Below are positions 11,351-22,330 of a DNA stretch of 64,000 nucleotides, in pieces (within the stretch, counting starts at the first letter, position 1; every line of letters begins with the position of its first letter). The notes under the pieces were generated by a model, which was not told where the DNA came from, did no database searches, and worked only from the letters and a program-made list of their open reading frames with translations. Origin of the DNA: Abelmoschus esculentus (taxonomy: Eukaryota > Streptophyta > Magnoliopsida > Malvales > Malvaceae); contig JAUCBN010000006.1 in the NCBI GenBank assembly GCA_035048815.1, forward strand, positions 16,507,001-16,571,000, read 5' to 3'. The translations under genes and the position numbers were made by a program.

Positions 11351-11747
11351 AAATAAAAATATTTATTATATCTTAAAACTTTTCAAATTATGTTTTAAAT
11401 TTATAAAAATACATTTTCAATAAAATTGACTAACAAAATATTTATTTTCGTCTTTCCTAATTTTCGAGTCTATAATATAACTAATCCAGATTGATCTACG
11501 TTACATATTAAATTTTAATATGCGAGTCCAAATAGCTATATTTTAAACTTTTTTAAGGGTCAATTTAAAATCAAGATTCACATTTTATTCGGTAAGCTTT
11601 CGGTGTTTCTATGATATATTTTTTTCAAACTTTTCACACTACTTATCGGTTTAATACCTTTTTTAAGGATTCGAAACCTTCCTCTCCTTTGTGGTTTTGA
11701 AATCGCGAAACTGCTATTAGGGTTTCAAAGTCTGAAACTCAAAAACA
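11351..11747. other. upstream region of the FRA10AC1-like copy
   Basis: This A/T-rich stretch has no open frame. Its right part (from about 11560, and 11630-11747) is shared with the second FRA10AC1-like copy (near 52560 and 53500-53618), so it is probably promoter and 5' UTR sequence copied with the gene. The shared text ends GAAACTC before the start codon region. Confidence 0.5.
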
Positions 11748-12204
11748 ATGGCGTCCTTGGGCTCCCTCAAGCCCGTAATATTCGATAGGGAAGAGAAAAA
11801 ACAGTTCTGTCTTTTCTTCCAAATTCACTAGTCTTATTATTGAATCTAACAAAACACTTGTGCATCATGTGAGCTCACTTTATTTTAAAATTTCAATACG
11901 AATCTCAGACAATACCAAGATCACATTAGCGGTTTCAATGTCTACGATCGGAACGTTTACGGTAACGTTTCCTTGATCTGTTATACTCGTCAAAGATACT
12001 GGCTGCACTATTTATTGCTTCGTTAATTGGACAATGAAAACGGAAGGAATTATGCAAATAGTAAGCGCTTTATTTGTTACATCCTTCATTGTGTCCTAAA
12101 ACAAGTGGATGATGAACAGTCTTCTCCTATGAGAATGGAAGGAGGCTACAGTCAGCCACACATTTTAGTTTCAATGCTGAAACTAGTCTTGTATGAGTAT
12201 TTTT

Positions 12205-13442
12205 GGGTTAATTACTGCGGAAGTCACGTTTGTGTGCCCCAAATATAAATTTAGTCACTGATTTTGAAAATCAACCAATATGGTCACGTACGTTTTTGGT
12301 CTGTGTTAACGAAAAAATGATTTGACACAATAAAAAAAAGGGTAATTTACCTAAATAGTCACTAAATAATTATTTTATTTTTATTCTATCTTCAATTTAA
12401 CCATTAAAATTTAAAGTTTTATAATTTTATGATTTTTTAAAAACACTTATTTCTCTAAAAAATTTTATGATGCAGAAAATATCTATATTTTTCTTGTCTC
12501 CAGCCCATTTCCCCCCTTTCTTCTTCTATTTGTAGTCATTTCTATCCCAATGTAAAAATATAATTTTTGTAGCCGTTGGAAATTCCATCTTTTCTCTCTG
12601 CATTAAACAAAACTTGAAGCTCAGTCTTTTAGTAGATTCATTCCAACACCAAAAATCATAGATTTTATTTGTATTTGATTTCCTTTTTCCCCAGAATCAG
12701 ATTAAATTTAGCACCTGAATCTTTTCGGGAGTGAAAAATTGAAGAAAGAATGAAGTGTGTAAAAGGAAAGCTTTTGAAGAAGCTGAAATCAATCAAACCA
12801 ATTGGTTACTTAAATCCTGATCAGGTTCTTCAAGTGTTTGCCATAGATGAATTTACAGATTTTTTGCCGAAAGCATAGATTCACCATGAACAACCCAAGT
12901 TGTTCAACAAAGAATTAGTATCAAAGCAAGAAAATAATGAAGGGAATCAGCCTGAAGTCATTGATGTAGTAGAGCTAATGAAAGATCTGGAAATTGAAGA
13001 CGATGATGAGGAGGCAGCAACAACAGCTGTGAGTTTGAGTGAAGAGGTTGACGACAAAGAGAACATTACACTAAATTTTGAGAAAGCCAATGCGAATGTG
13101 AATTGTAGGCAGAGTTGTGTCCCATTATCGGAGATCAATGTGTCGTGTTTTCAGAAGTAGGATTTGTATTCTTGTACCCTCTTCGACCCTAACCTATTGG
13201 CTGCCTTTGAACAAGCTATGAAGGATCATATGAAGATGATGAATGAAGAAGGGAGGACAACAAGAATCGAGCAAGAGAATGTTTTTGAACAAGCTGCGAA
13301 GGATCATACTTCACGACTTTTAAGGTTAGAGTGATCATAAGTTTACAGCCCAAAAACGTACGTGACCATACTGATTGATTTTCAAAATTAGCGACTAAAT
13401 TTATACTGGGCAAACAAACGTGACCTCCACAGTAATTAACCC
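12205..13442. mobile_element. Pack-type transposon with long terminal inverted repeats
   Basis: The left end GGGTTAATTACTGCGGAAGT (12205 onward) pairs with the complement of the right end, GGGTTAATTACTGTGGAGGT (13442 backward). Pairing extends about 100 bp through GGTCACGTACGTTTTTGG. Between the arms lie 5' UTR and coding sequence of a host-type gene, the layout of a Pack-MULE or similar. AGTATTT occurs just outside both ends (12196-12202 and 13450-13456) but not flush with them, so the target duplication is unresolved. Half of a similar inverted repeat is at about 15330-15430. Confidence 0.72.
12750..13334 (+). pseudogene. captured N-terminal fragment of a glutaredoxin-family gene
   Basis: From the ATG at 12750 one frame runs to 13334 with only two stops (TAG at 12876 and 13158). 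It begins MKCVKGKLLKKLKSIKPIGY, has an acidic middle (EVIDVVELMKDLEIEDDDEE), then PLSEIN and LFDPNLLAAFEQAMKDHMK. These match what I recall of the N-terminal region of plant glutaredoxin-domain proteins of the At3g28850/At5g39865 type. The glutaredoxin domain itself, normally further C-terminal, is absent; the frame stops where the right terminal repeat begins. Plausible 5' UTR sequence precedes the ATG. It cannot make a redox enzyme. The family assignment is from memory. Confidence 0.6.
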
Positions 13443-13898
13443 TTTTGTTAGTATTTGCTTTAAGTAACGTCAGTTTATTATTTTGAAATTTAATGTGATA
13501 TTTGCTAGTCAAAGTATATCCCTATTCTAAATGGATTTGTTAATTAGTTTTACTAAATAATACTATCTAAATTTAGTGTGTATCTCAACTATTTAAAGAG
13601 CTAAATATTCAATAAAGAAATATCATCATTTTGTAATCCTTTCTCCTGTTAAGTCTTATAACTCTCATTTTCGGTAAAAGATCCTTTTTTCGTCTTCCTT
13701 GTTTCAAACCTTTAGTTTTCTCACTTTTCAGGTGCATCTCATCTTTATTGTTATAGTTGATTTCCCCCTTTCTCTTTTGGGTTTCATATGTTTGCTTTTG
13801 CTCACTATTTTGCAGTTGGCTTCTATGGAAAAGAAAAATCTACAGATTTGAAGTTACCAGTTAAAACAGATCATGATACCATGAGGGAGGGTTATCGA

Positions 13899-15437
13899 TA
13901 TGCATTTATTGTTTGTAATTGTATTATTGGACTTGCACGTCTCTATGTCATTCCACAATTGGTGCTTACATTCTTCCATCTATTCGAGTGTTCCAGTTAA
14001 GGGTGAATAAAACTCGACTTGACTCAAAAAATTGAATAATTCGACTCTAAGCAAAAATACTCGATTCATTTTGACTCGACTTGAAATTTCATAGACTCGA
14101 CTCAGCTCGAAAAAATTTCAAATAAAGTTTAAGTTGTAAAATAGAAATTTGAATAACTCGAAATTTTTAATAATTAAAGGATTCAATGTATATATATCAA
14201 ATTTTTATGATATATATACATTGATATATAAAAATATAAAGAAATATCGCTACATATGAAAAAATATATAGATAAATATCTTATATGATTAGAGAAAGTC
14301 GTTTAAATTGAAATCAAATCATACTATAATATGATAAATAATTACAAATAAATATTTATAGGAACTCAAAAACTCAACTCGATTTGACTTGACTAAAATT
14401 TCTTAAACTCGATTCGAACCGAAAAAATTTCAAATAAAATTTGAATTGTCCGGTCTACCAAAGTGACCAGTGGCGACTCCAATCCTTTTTAATCCTTTCC
14501 CCAAATTTTTTATTTCTTTTATTTTAAGTTGTTTTCAAACCCTAATTTATCTTTTCGAGAAATTCCCAATTTTTTAAATTATTTTTTATTTTCCCTTTTT
14601 TAAAACTCTAATTTGTCAATTCAAGACCATCTCTAATTTTTTAAATCAATTTCAAAATTCTCCTTTTCACTTTTAAAATCCCTAATATGGGAGTTACTAG
14701 TGTACTAAACTTGACGCAAACAAGCTTGAAACAAAGATTTCTCAATCCTTAAGCCTTCTTCTTTTCCAAAGCTCTTGAAGGCTCACTCATATCTTTCTCT
14801 AGAAAAAGAAATTAAAAATCAATGATTAGACATTGTTACGTAAGATTTTAGAAGCTGAAAACTTGAACAAAATTAAAAAGAACTCAACATCATCCTTTTT
14901 CATGTTTTTTCTTCTTCAACCTCACCCAAAACTTTTCTCCATCAAACTACAATATTTCTATTTTGTTTTGTAGATCCTCTCAAGCTTTACACATTTTCTT
15001 CAACACCTAAAATGTGATTTGCAACTCAAAACAAAAAGATGATGCCTTGAAATTTTGATTTTGTATTAGAGAATGGAGAATAAGATGACTTCACTTTCAA
15101 TCTTTTTTTTAGAAAACATTACTCCCCTCTCCTCTATGTCATTCTATGGGTAAAAAATACCCAAATATCTTTATCCCCAAACTCTATGGCCGAAGCCACA
15201 CCAAACTCTTAAGCATAAGGTCCAACAACTTAACGACACTTAACGATACTTAACGTAATTTAAGTAATTTATAATTTTTTTATTATGACAGGTCATCTTT
15301 TTATCAATATTTAACGACACTTAACGTTGGAGTGATCAAAACTTTACACTACGAAAACGATAGAGACCTTTCTAATTGTTTTCAAAATCGGTGACTAAAA
15401 GTATATTGGGGTAAACAAAAGTGACTAAGGAAATAGT
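13899..15437. repeat. intergenic repeats: direct repeat, palindrome, MITE remnant
   Basis: No gene is supported. Blocks near 14070-14150 and 14370-14450 are direct repeats built on ACTCGAC and GAAAAAATTTCAAATAAA. Between them is a perfect palindrome (14184-14223). Near 15210-15320 TTAACGACACTTAACG is repeated. 15330-15430 resembles one terminal repeat of the Pack-type element (GAGTGATC, GTGACTAA with spaced matches). The rest is T-rich and unassigned. Confidence 0.5.
14184..14223. repeat. perfect 15-bp inverted repeat
   Basis: CAATGTATATATATC (14184-14198) is followed by a 10-base A/T spacer and its exact complement (14209-14223). It lies between two direct repeats and may be the centre of a small A/T-rich transposable element. 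Confidence 0.85.
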
Positions 15438-16821
15438 TGTCGACATCGTTTTTGGTCCAGGTCGAAATTGATTGGGCCTTCAAAATCTTATCAACAATTG
15501 GAGTCGTCATCAATCGTTTTAAATAGGTAGGACTGAAAACCTATAAAACTGGTCTGCGTTTATCACCAGGTTCGGGAGTCGGTTACGCGTGGGGAAGGTT
15601 ATAGCACCCCACAACGCCTAAAATTGGTACCTAAAAGGGGTTGTATGGTCTACCAAGCTTGAAAGGTGGGTTAGTAGGACTAATATATATAAATTAACTA
15701 TATAAAATTAAAGAAAATAGTATAAAGACGCAAAAAAAATAGTTCGAACATAATAATAAATCATAGAAATCAAATTACTTGAATTTTAAAAAAAATTATA
15801 TATATAATCTAATTTAATATTTGATTATTCTAATAAAATCTAATTAACAAATTAATTAAATTAATAAATTAACTATAAAAAAATTTATTGATTTGATTAT
15901 TAAATAAATTTACGAATATAAATCTAATTAAAATAAATCTAAAACTAAAGTAAAAAAACTAAAACAATACAAAACTTAAATAATTAAAGTGAATCATTTA
16001 AACTTTGGAGGACTTTTAGAGTAATTTTCCCATTAATTTTATAGTTGTCTATAGCTTCTTCAATTTCAAAATTAAAATTGAATTGCCGTGACTCACTGAA
16101 CACGTGATCGTCTCCTTCCATACTGTATATTCAACCTTCAGAACCTTTTTTTACATCATTACCGATTTAAAATTCTAAAGGTAGGATAATCAATTATATT
16201 TTAATTTTCAATATATATATATGAAAAAGAATGTAAAAATATAAAATATAAAAAAGATTCAACTTCTTTTATCTCTTTCAAACTCGTAAATCCGTCGTTG
16301 TAAGATATTAAATCTGATCGCTTCTCGAACCCTTTCACTGCTTCAAACTTGAGAGCTTTTTCTTTTGTATTTTTTTCTTGCTTTTCTAGTCTTTTTCTTA
16401 TATTTTGCTGTGTTATTTCTAAAGGGTTTGAGGGGTATTATAGCTTAGAAACTAGGGTTTTAGAAGAATTTAAATTCTAAAAATAGGAATTGGTTAGGAT
16501 TAAACTTGGAGAAGAATATATTTTTTTAAATTTTTAATTTTTAAAATTATTTAAAGATTATTCTAGATTTTTTAATTAATTTTCGGATTTTTTAATTTAA
16601 TAAAATTTATTTTTTTTAAAATTTTTTAAGATTATCCATTCTAGATTTATTTGAATATTTTTTAAAATTTTTGATATTTTTGATATTTTAAAATATTTAT
16701 TAAGATTATTCTAGATTTATTTAATTTTTTTTGAATTTTTTATATTTTTTGATTTTTTTAGATTTTAAATATTTATTATTATTTTTTAGATTTATTTAAA
16801 ATTTGGTTTAATTTTGTTGCA
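15438..16821 (-). repeat. 3' LTR of the Tat element
   Basis: This 1384-bp LTR matches 46247-47242 and then about 47816-47939. In plus orientation it begins TGTCGACATCG and ends TTTTGTTGCA, so in element sense it starts TGCAAC and ends GACA. The part 16430-16690 is missing from the other LTR, where foreign DNA takes its place. Confidence 0.85.
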
Positions 16822-16909
16822 TACAACTGCCTTTCTTTGCTCATTACTCAAACAGAGGAAGTGAACAAAGACTAGAAGCAACAAATTTCTAATGAGAAAC
16901 AACCTAGTA

Positions 16910-17400
16910 GTGATGACACTTTATTTTAGAGGTAGGTGAGAAGGTAAATGATGATATTCCTCATCGGAATCTTTAATGATGACACTCCATCTTGGAGGTA
17001 GATGATGACATTCCCTTTTGGAAGCTCAATGATGACAGTTCATCTCGGAGGTAGTTTTATGGCATTCAATCTTGGAAGCTTTATGATGACACTCTATCTC
17101 GGAGGTAGTTGATGGTATTCCCTTTTGGAAGCTCAATGATGACACTTCATCTTGGAGGTAGTTGGGGGCATTCCCTTTTGGAAGCTCAATGTTGGCACTC
17201 CATCTCGGAGGTGATTGATGGCATTCCTTCATGGAAGCTTAATGATGACACTCCATCTCGGAGGTAATTGATGGCATTCTTCATGGAAGCTTTATGATGA
17301 CACTCCATCTCAGAGGTAGTTGATGACATTCCCTTTTAGAAGCTCAATGATAGCACTCCATCTCGGAGGTATTCGATGATGCTTATTCTTAAAAATAAAT
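16910..17400 (-). repeat. 53-bp tandem repeat array in the Tat 3' region
   Basis: About eight to nine units of 53-54 bp occur side by side, each with GATGACACTCCATCTCGGAG near its start and CATTCCCTTTTGGAAGCTCA near its end. GATGACA starts at 16978, 17031 and 17085, for example. Units differ by substitutions and small indels. The array lies between integrase and the 3' LTR, where Tat/Ogre elements commonly carry such repeats that can seed satellite DNA. Confidence 0.88.
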
Positions 17401-18200
17401 AATGATTCTTCCTCCTAAAGGTACCTCCTCTCAGAGGCCAATCCTGTCAAAATAATGCACATGTTTCTAACGCACTTGTCTTATATGCAAGATGTTCAAA
17501 TGCTTTAAATGCATAAATATTAGATTTTATTTTTAATTTGTTTATCTTTATTCAGACCACGGTCAATGTACTTTATCTTCTTCACTCCATGTCGTGCGTC
17601 TTAAAAACTTTCCATTGAACATCATTTTGTTTTAAACCATTTTTTCAAGTAATGCATCGAATATAAAAACATATTATAGACCCCCTTTAGTAAAGAACAA
17701 ATTTATCGAAGAAATGCACAGATGTTCAGATGATAAAGAAGCACAAGGTAACATGATTATTGAATTTTCTTATTGAATAAAAATGGCCTAGGCCTTGAAA
17801 AGCAAAATGATGAACTTGAAAGGTGGTAATCGAATGTTTGATACAATATCGAACAAAAGGAAAGAGGTAAAACTGATGATAATAATAATAAAACCCTAAG
17901 GTATCAATTACAAGAACTTTGTTGCTATCTCGCTCAAGAACCTTTTTTGTATGTGACTTCAGCTTAGTAGAGCTTAAGTCAGCGACCAACGTTTGAAGAC
18001 ATTGAACTTTCTCCATGGACTATTTTCAAACTCATAACTCGAATCTCCCCATGATTTCAAGGCGCCCTTTGTGAGTTTTCACCTTGAATTTTTTTTCTTT
18101 TTTTTTTGTTTTTTTACCAGTAGGGTCTTTTCGGGTTTTCACCTATTGGTGTTTTCATACAATCAAGCATAATATTTTTCATAAAATCCGAGTTCACTAG
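17401..18200 (-). other. Tat 3' untranslated region
   Basis: This non-coding stretch lies between the tandem array and the integrase end. It includes poly-T tracts around 18090-18115 on the plus strand. I see no gene in it. Confidence 0.5.
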
Positions 18201-19440
18201 ATTTGATAACTCAGTTTTGTCTATCTCGGTTAAAATTAATGCTACACCCGAGAAGTTTTTTTTTTTCACAACAAATGGTCCTTCCTAGTTTGACATTCAT
18301 TTTCCTCGAAAATCCTTTTGCATATGCAGAATATTTTTCAAAACCAAATCCACTTCACGAAAAGATATTGGTCGGACTTTCTTCTCGTGAGCTCGAATCA
18401 TTCGTTTTCGGTACATTTGCCCATGACAAATTGCTTTCAATCTCTTTTCTTGTATCAAATTTAAGTGATCATATCTGATTCGAGCCCATTCAGCTTCATC
18501 TAATTTAAGTTCCATTAAGACACAGAGTGATGGAATCTCAACTTCAATTGGTAATATAACTTCCGTTCCATATACTAAAGAATAAGGAGTTACCTTGTAG
18601 ATGTTCGTACAGATGTACGATATACCAATAGTGCAAAAGGTAATTTCTCATGCCAATCTTTATATGTTATCACCATCTTCTCAACATTCCTCTTGATATT
18701 TTTATTAGCTCCTTTGATGGCCCCATTCATTTTTGGGCGATAGGGTGCTGACTTGTGATGTTTTATCTTAAACTGTTCACAAATTTCTATCATCATTCAA
18801 TTATTCAGATTTAAAGCATTATCAGAAATAATCCTTTCTGGTATACCATATCGAAAAATTATTTTTCTTTTGAGGAATTTGTATACTGTCGATCTAGTAA
18901 CATTTGTATACGAAGCAAATTCTACTCATTTGGTAAAATATCAATCATTATAAAGATGAAGCGTTGTCCATTTGATTTTTTGGCGTAATCGGTCCAATTA
19001 CATCCACTCCCCATGTTGCGAACGACCACAGAGCAGTTATAACATGAAGGGGTGATGAGGTTGTATGCATTTTATCTCCATAAATCTGACATTTATGATA
19101 TCTTTGAGCAAAATTGATGCAATCTTCTATCATAGATGTCCAGAAATAACCCAACCTCATAATTTGCCTTGCCATATTGAGACCATTCGCATGAATTCCA
19201 CAAATCCCTTCATGAACCTCCTCAATTATCTTTTTTACCTCATGACTTTTTATGCATCTGAGTAACGTTTGGTCACTTCCTCTTTTGCATAAGATTTCTC
19301 CATCAAGAACATATCCTATAGCCATTCTCCGAATAGCTCTTTTATTAACATCAGTTGCTCCCTCGGGATACTTTTGATACTTAAGATACTGTAAAATATC
19401 ATAATACCAGGGGTGATCATCTACCTCTTCCTTGATGACA
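18201..19440 (-). pseudogene. Tat integrase
   Basis: Reading 19440 to about 18950 gives the zinc-binding N-terminal domain with H-E-G-I-C-G-I-H and a C-x2-C near 19090 (YHKCQIYGDKMH), then WSFATWGVDVIGPI with the first catalytic Asp. Frames break near 18950 and 18800; 18796-18590 carries the segment around the catalytic Glu (YRPKMNGAIKGANKNIKR, with K in the usual E position). 18515-18297 carries the C-terminal domain (LDEAEWARIRYDHLNLIQEK). Several stops make it inactive. It would join the DNA copy to the chromosome. Confidence 0.82.
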
Positions 19441-19930
19441 TAAAAACTGGCAGGTGATTTGAAGATACTCATTTGTATGGGCATTATTTCAGTTTCTCTA
19501 TTTGCTTTAAACATGGAAGCCAAAGTTGCCAATGCATCAGCCAATTGATTATGTTCTCGTGGAAGATAATAGAAAGATATCTTCTTAAAACTTTTCATTA
19601 ATTCGAGAATGAGCTTACGATATTCGATCAATTTGACATCTTTTGTTTCCCACCCTCCACGAAGTTGATAAATCACCAATGAAGAATCACCATATACTTT
19701 AAGTTATTCAATTTTCCATTCAATTGCAGCACGAAGTCCCATTATACTTGCTTCATATTCTGCCATATTTTTGGTATATTCAAAATTTAGTCGTCTGGTA
19801 AAAGGATAATAATTTTCTTTGAGAGATATTAAAATTGCTCCGATTCCACACCCAAGTGCATTAGAAGCCCCATCAAAATTCATCTTCCAATTTGTTTCGC
19901 TAGTTGATTCATCTTCACTGCTAGTTAAGC
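19441..19930 (-). pseudogene. second (archaeal-type) RNase H domain of Tat
   Basis: Downstream of the ordinary RNase H, a second RNase H-like fold begins at WKMNFDGASNALGCGIGAIL (about 19890). It continues through NMAEYEASIMGLRAAIE, with the catalytic Glu. After a frame break near 19700 it resumes with the YQLRGGWETKD region and EHNQLADALATLA (about 19530), with the last catalytic Asp. This extra domain is established as a feature of the plant Tat lineage. It probably helps remove RNA during reverse transcription. Confidence 0.8.
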
Positions 19931-20546
19931 ACATAAGATTCTCATCAGGAAATTCAAAACTCAAAAGTTCATATTCGGGTAAAGCACGACTCGCTAAAAG
20001 ATCTGCAATGGCACTACCTTTAATGGCTTTTCGGTTTACATACTCGATATCATACTCAGAAAGCAGAATTTGCCATCGAGCCAGTCTTCCTGATAAACCT
20101 AGTGATTCCATCATGTATTTTATTGGATCTAGCTTTGCAATTAACCATGTTGTATGGTATAACATGTATTAACGAAGCATACGGGCGGTTCAGATCAAGG
20201 CGCAATACAACTTTTCAATGGAAGAGTACCTTAATTCACAATCAGTAAACTTTTTACTAAGATAATAGATAGCGCGTTCCTTTCTTCCAGTTGCGTCTTG
20301 CTGACCTAATACACATCCCATAGAATTTTTAAATACCACTACATACAAGATCAAAGGTTTTCCTGGCACATGTGACACTAATATAGGAGGATTTGATAAT
20401 TATTGTTTAATCTTGTCAAAAGCTTCTTGGCATGATAAATCCCAATTGCCCGCATTATTCTTTCTTAGAAGGCGAAAAATGGGATCACATTTGTCAGTTA
20501 GTTGAGAAATAAACCAAGAAATATAGTTTAATCTCCTTAAGAAACC
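19931..20546 (-). pseudogene. Tat canonical RNase H
   Basis: The domain is split over frames: 20378-20190 reads LYVVVFKNSMGCVLGQQDAT then AIYYLSKKFTDCELRYSSIE, and 20165-20000 reads DPIKYMMESLGLSGRLARWQ then LLSEYDIEYVNRKAIKGSAI with the terminal LADLL-like motif. The position directly after RT is that of the ancestral gypsy RNase H. The first catalytic Asp appears replaced (YVVVFKN where an Asp is usual). Confidence 0.78.
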
Positions 20547-21707
20547 TCAAACTTCTTTTTGAGTACAAGGAGGAGGGAGTTCTTGAATAGCTTTGATTTT
20601 ATCAGGATCCACCTCAATTCCTCTTTTGCTGACAACAAACCCCAATAATTTTCCTGAAGAAACTCCAAAAGTGCATTTTGCTGGATTAAGCTTCAATTGA
20701 AATTTTCTTAAACGTTGGAAAAGTTTTCTAAGATTGGTGATATGTTCCTCCTCTGAACAAGACTTAGCAATCATGTCATCTACATAAACCTCTATTTCCT
20801 TATGCATCATGTCATGGAAAAAAGTTACCATGGCCCTTTGGTGTGTTACCCCAGTATTTTTTAAACCGAATGACATCACTTTATAACAAAATGTACCCCA
20901 TATTGTCACAAAAGTGTTTTCTTCCATATCTTTTGGACATATTTTGATTTGATTGTGGCCTGAGAAACTGTCCATTAATGAGAACAAATAATGCTTAACT
21001 GTGTTATCCCCTAAAGTATCTATATGTGGTAAAGGGAAGTTATCTTTAGGATTAGCACGATTGAGATTATGATAGTCAACATACATTTGCACTTTTCCAT
21101 TTTTCTTGGGTACCGAAACAATATTTTCCACCCATTTAGGACTTGGCCACTTGTAAAAAACCGACATCATACTGTTTTTTACTTCTTCTTGTATCTGATG
21201 TAACATTTCTCGCCTCATTCTTCTAAGCTTCTGTTGTACAGGCTTGCATTCTGGTTTTAGCGGAAGTTCATGCATTACAATGTCTGTGTTCAGTCCAGGC
21301 ATATCTTGATAAGTCCAAGCAAACACATCCTTAAACTCTTGAAGTAGAGAAATGAGTTTGTATCTTGTCTTTGAAGATACGAAAGTACCAATCTGTACTT
21401 CTCTTTTATCATCTTCATTTCCAAGATTCACTGTATCTATTGGTTCTTGGTGAGGGAGAATTTTCTTATTCTCATGCTCTATTAGTCTGAGCAGGTCGGG
21501 AGATAATTCACATTCTTCATAGTTTTCATTAGACTCATGTTCTCCTAAGCATACAGTCTGCTCAAAATCGACTTTTGAGCTCGAAGCAATGTCATTCATG
21601 TAATTGATATCTAAAGGCCTGCAAATAAACATCTCTATACAAGGCTCGATGAAAGAAATGATAGAAGAGAGAAAATGAGTCCAAATAGGAATGAGAAATA
21701 TGCTCAT
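20547..21707 (-). pseudogene. Tat reverse transcriptase
   Basis: This 386-codon open frame is the longest intact piece of the element. It contains the upstream linker (GLNTDIVMHELPLKPECKPV), the fingers (KKNGKVQMYVDYHNLNRANP), palm motif with catalytic Asp (YLFSLMDSFSGHNQIKI), the active site VYVDDMIAKS and the thumb entry (KLLGFVVSKRGIEVDPDKI). All three catalytic aspartates are present. It ends at a stop just where the next domain should start. RT copies the element RNA to DNA in the particle. Confidence 0.9.
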
Positions 21708-21999
21708 TTATTGAATTGATAAACTGAATGCCTAAATGGGGACCCTTACAATAAATTCTCACTACTTTAGGGCTCAAGTAATGAGTTAAGTTTCGAGCAT
21801 TACTCTGATAAAGATTTAAAAACAATTGGGAGTTCAATAGCGTTCAAATTATTCAAAACGCAGCCTGGAGGACAAGGGTTGATCTTTGATCGATTCTTTT
21901 CAATTTCACCTTCTTCCTCTGTTTTATTTATGCTCAGCTCTTTAAATTTCTCTAGTGGTGATAATAACATCTCTTTTTCCTTTCCAGAATGAATGTGCC

Positions 22000-22330
22000 C
22001 CTAGACACAAAGGTTTTAGTAATACGAGGAAACACCGTCACTTTCCTCTCATTACTTGTATCGGTCAGTCCAGCTCTTTTTGTGTTCTCTTTCTCAACAC
22101 GTGTTTTATCTTTTTTTGCAGGTTAAGCTTGAATCCCATACCACCTCGATCATATTTCAAGAATGGTTGTATCGTCGTGTGTATTCCTTGTAGGAACTTT
22201 CCAAGTGCTTTTCCTGATTTAGCTCCCTTCCCAACAATGAGCCTTATTCCCATCATAGTATTTTTGGAGAGTTTGAGTCTTGGAATCTTTTTCCTTCAAC
22301 AAAAAAAGTAGCATTCACAAATTCAAGTGA
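22000..22330 (-). pseudogene. Tat G-patch domain after protease
   Basis: The frame 22256-22065 reads MGIRLIVGKGAKSGKALGKF then GIHTTIQPFLKYDRGGMGFK, a glycine-spaced pattern matching the G-patch consensus (a short domain found in RNA-processing proteins). It lies between protease and RT, where several plant retroelements and some retroviruses carry a G-patch. Function here is inferred; the frame ends in a stop. Confidence 0.65.

Larger units (their letters stand above)
11748..13898 (+). pseudogene. FRA10AC1-like gene fragment, three exons
   Basis: Exon 1 (11748-11803) encodes MASLGSLKPVIFDREEKK plus two bases. A GT donor and AG acceptor then lead to exon 2 (11909-11961), reading QQYQDHISGFNVYDR. 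A third exon (13816-13898) reads GFYGKEKSTDLKLPVKTDHD then MREGYR. Joined, these resemble the N-terminal part of plant FRA10AC1 homologues as I remember them, a nuclear protein family of poorly known role. The donor after exon 3 reads AT instead of GT and no later exons follow, so the copy is truncated. Introns are kept, so it arose by DNA duplication, not from mRNA. A Pack-type transposon lies in intron 2. A partial second copy is at 53619-53832. Confidence 0.62.

Noticed and set aside
12027..12248. A 73-codon plus-strand open frame
   Set aside because: It spans intron 2 of the FRA10AC1-like copy and the left terminal repeat of the Pack-type element and has no recognisable protein feature.
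17026..17232. A minus-strand frame with repeated ECHH motifs resembling a metal-binding peptide
   Set aside because: It is a by-product of translating the 53-bp tandem repeats. The frame is not kept through all units.
16978..17390. Possible CRISPR-like array (repeats with spacing)
   Set aside because: Units are directly adjacent, diverged and lie in a plant retrotransposon 3' region. There are no unique spacers or cas genes.
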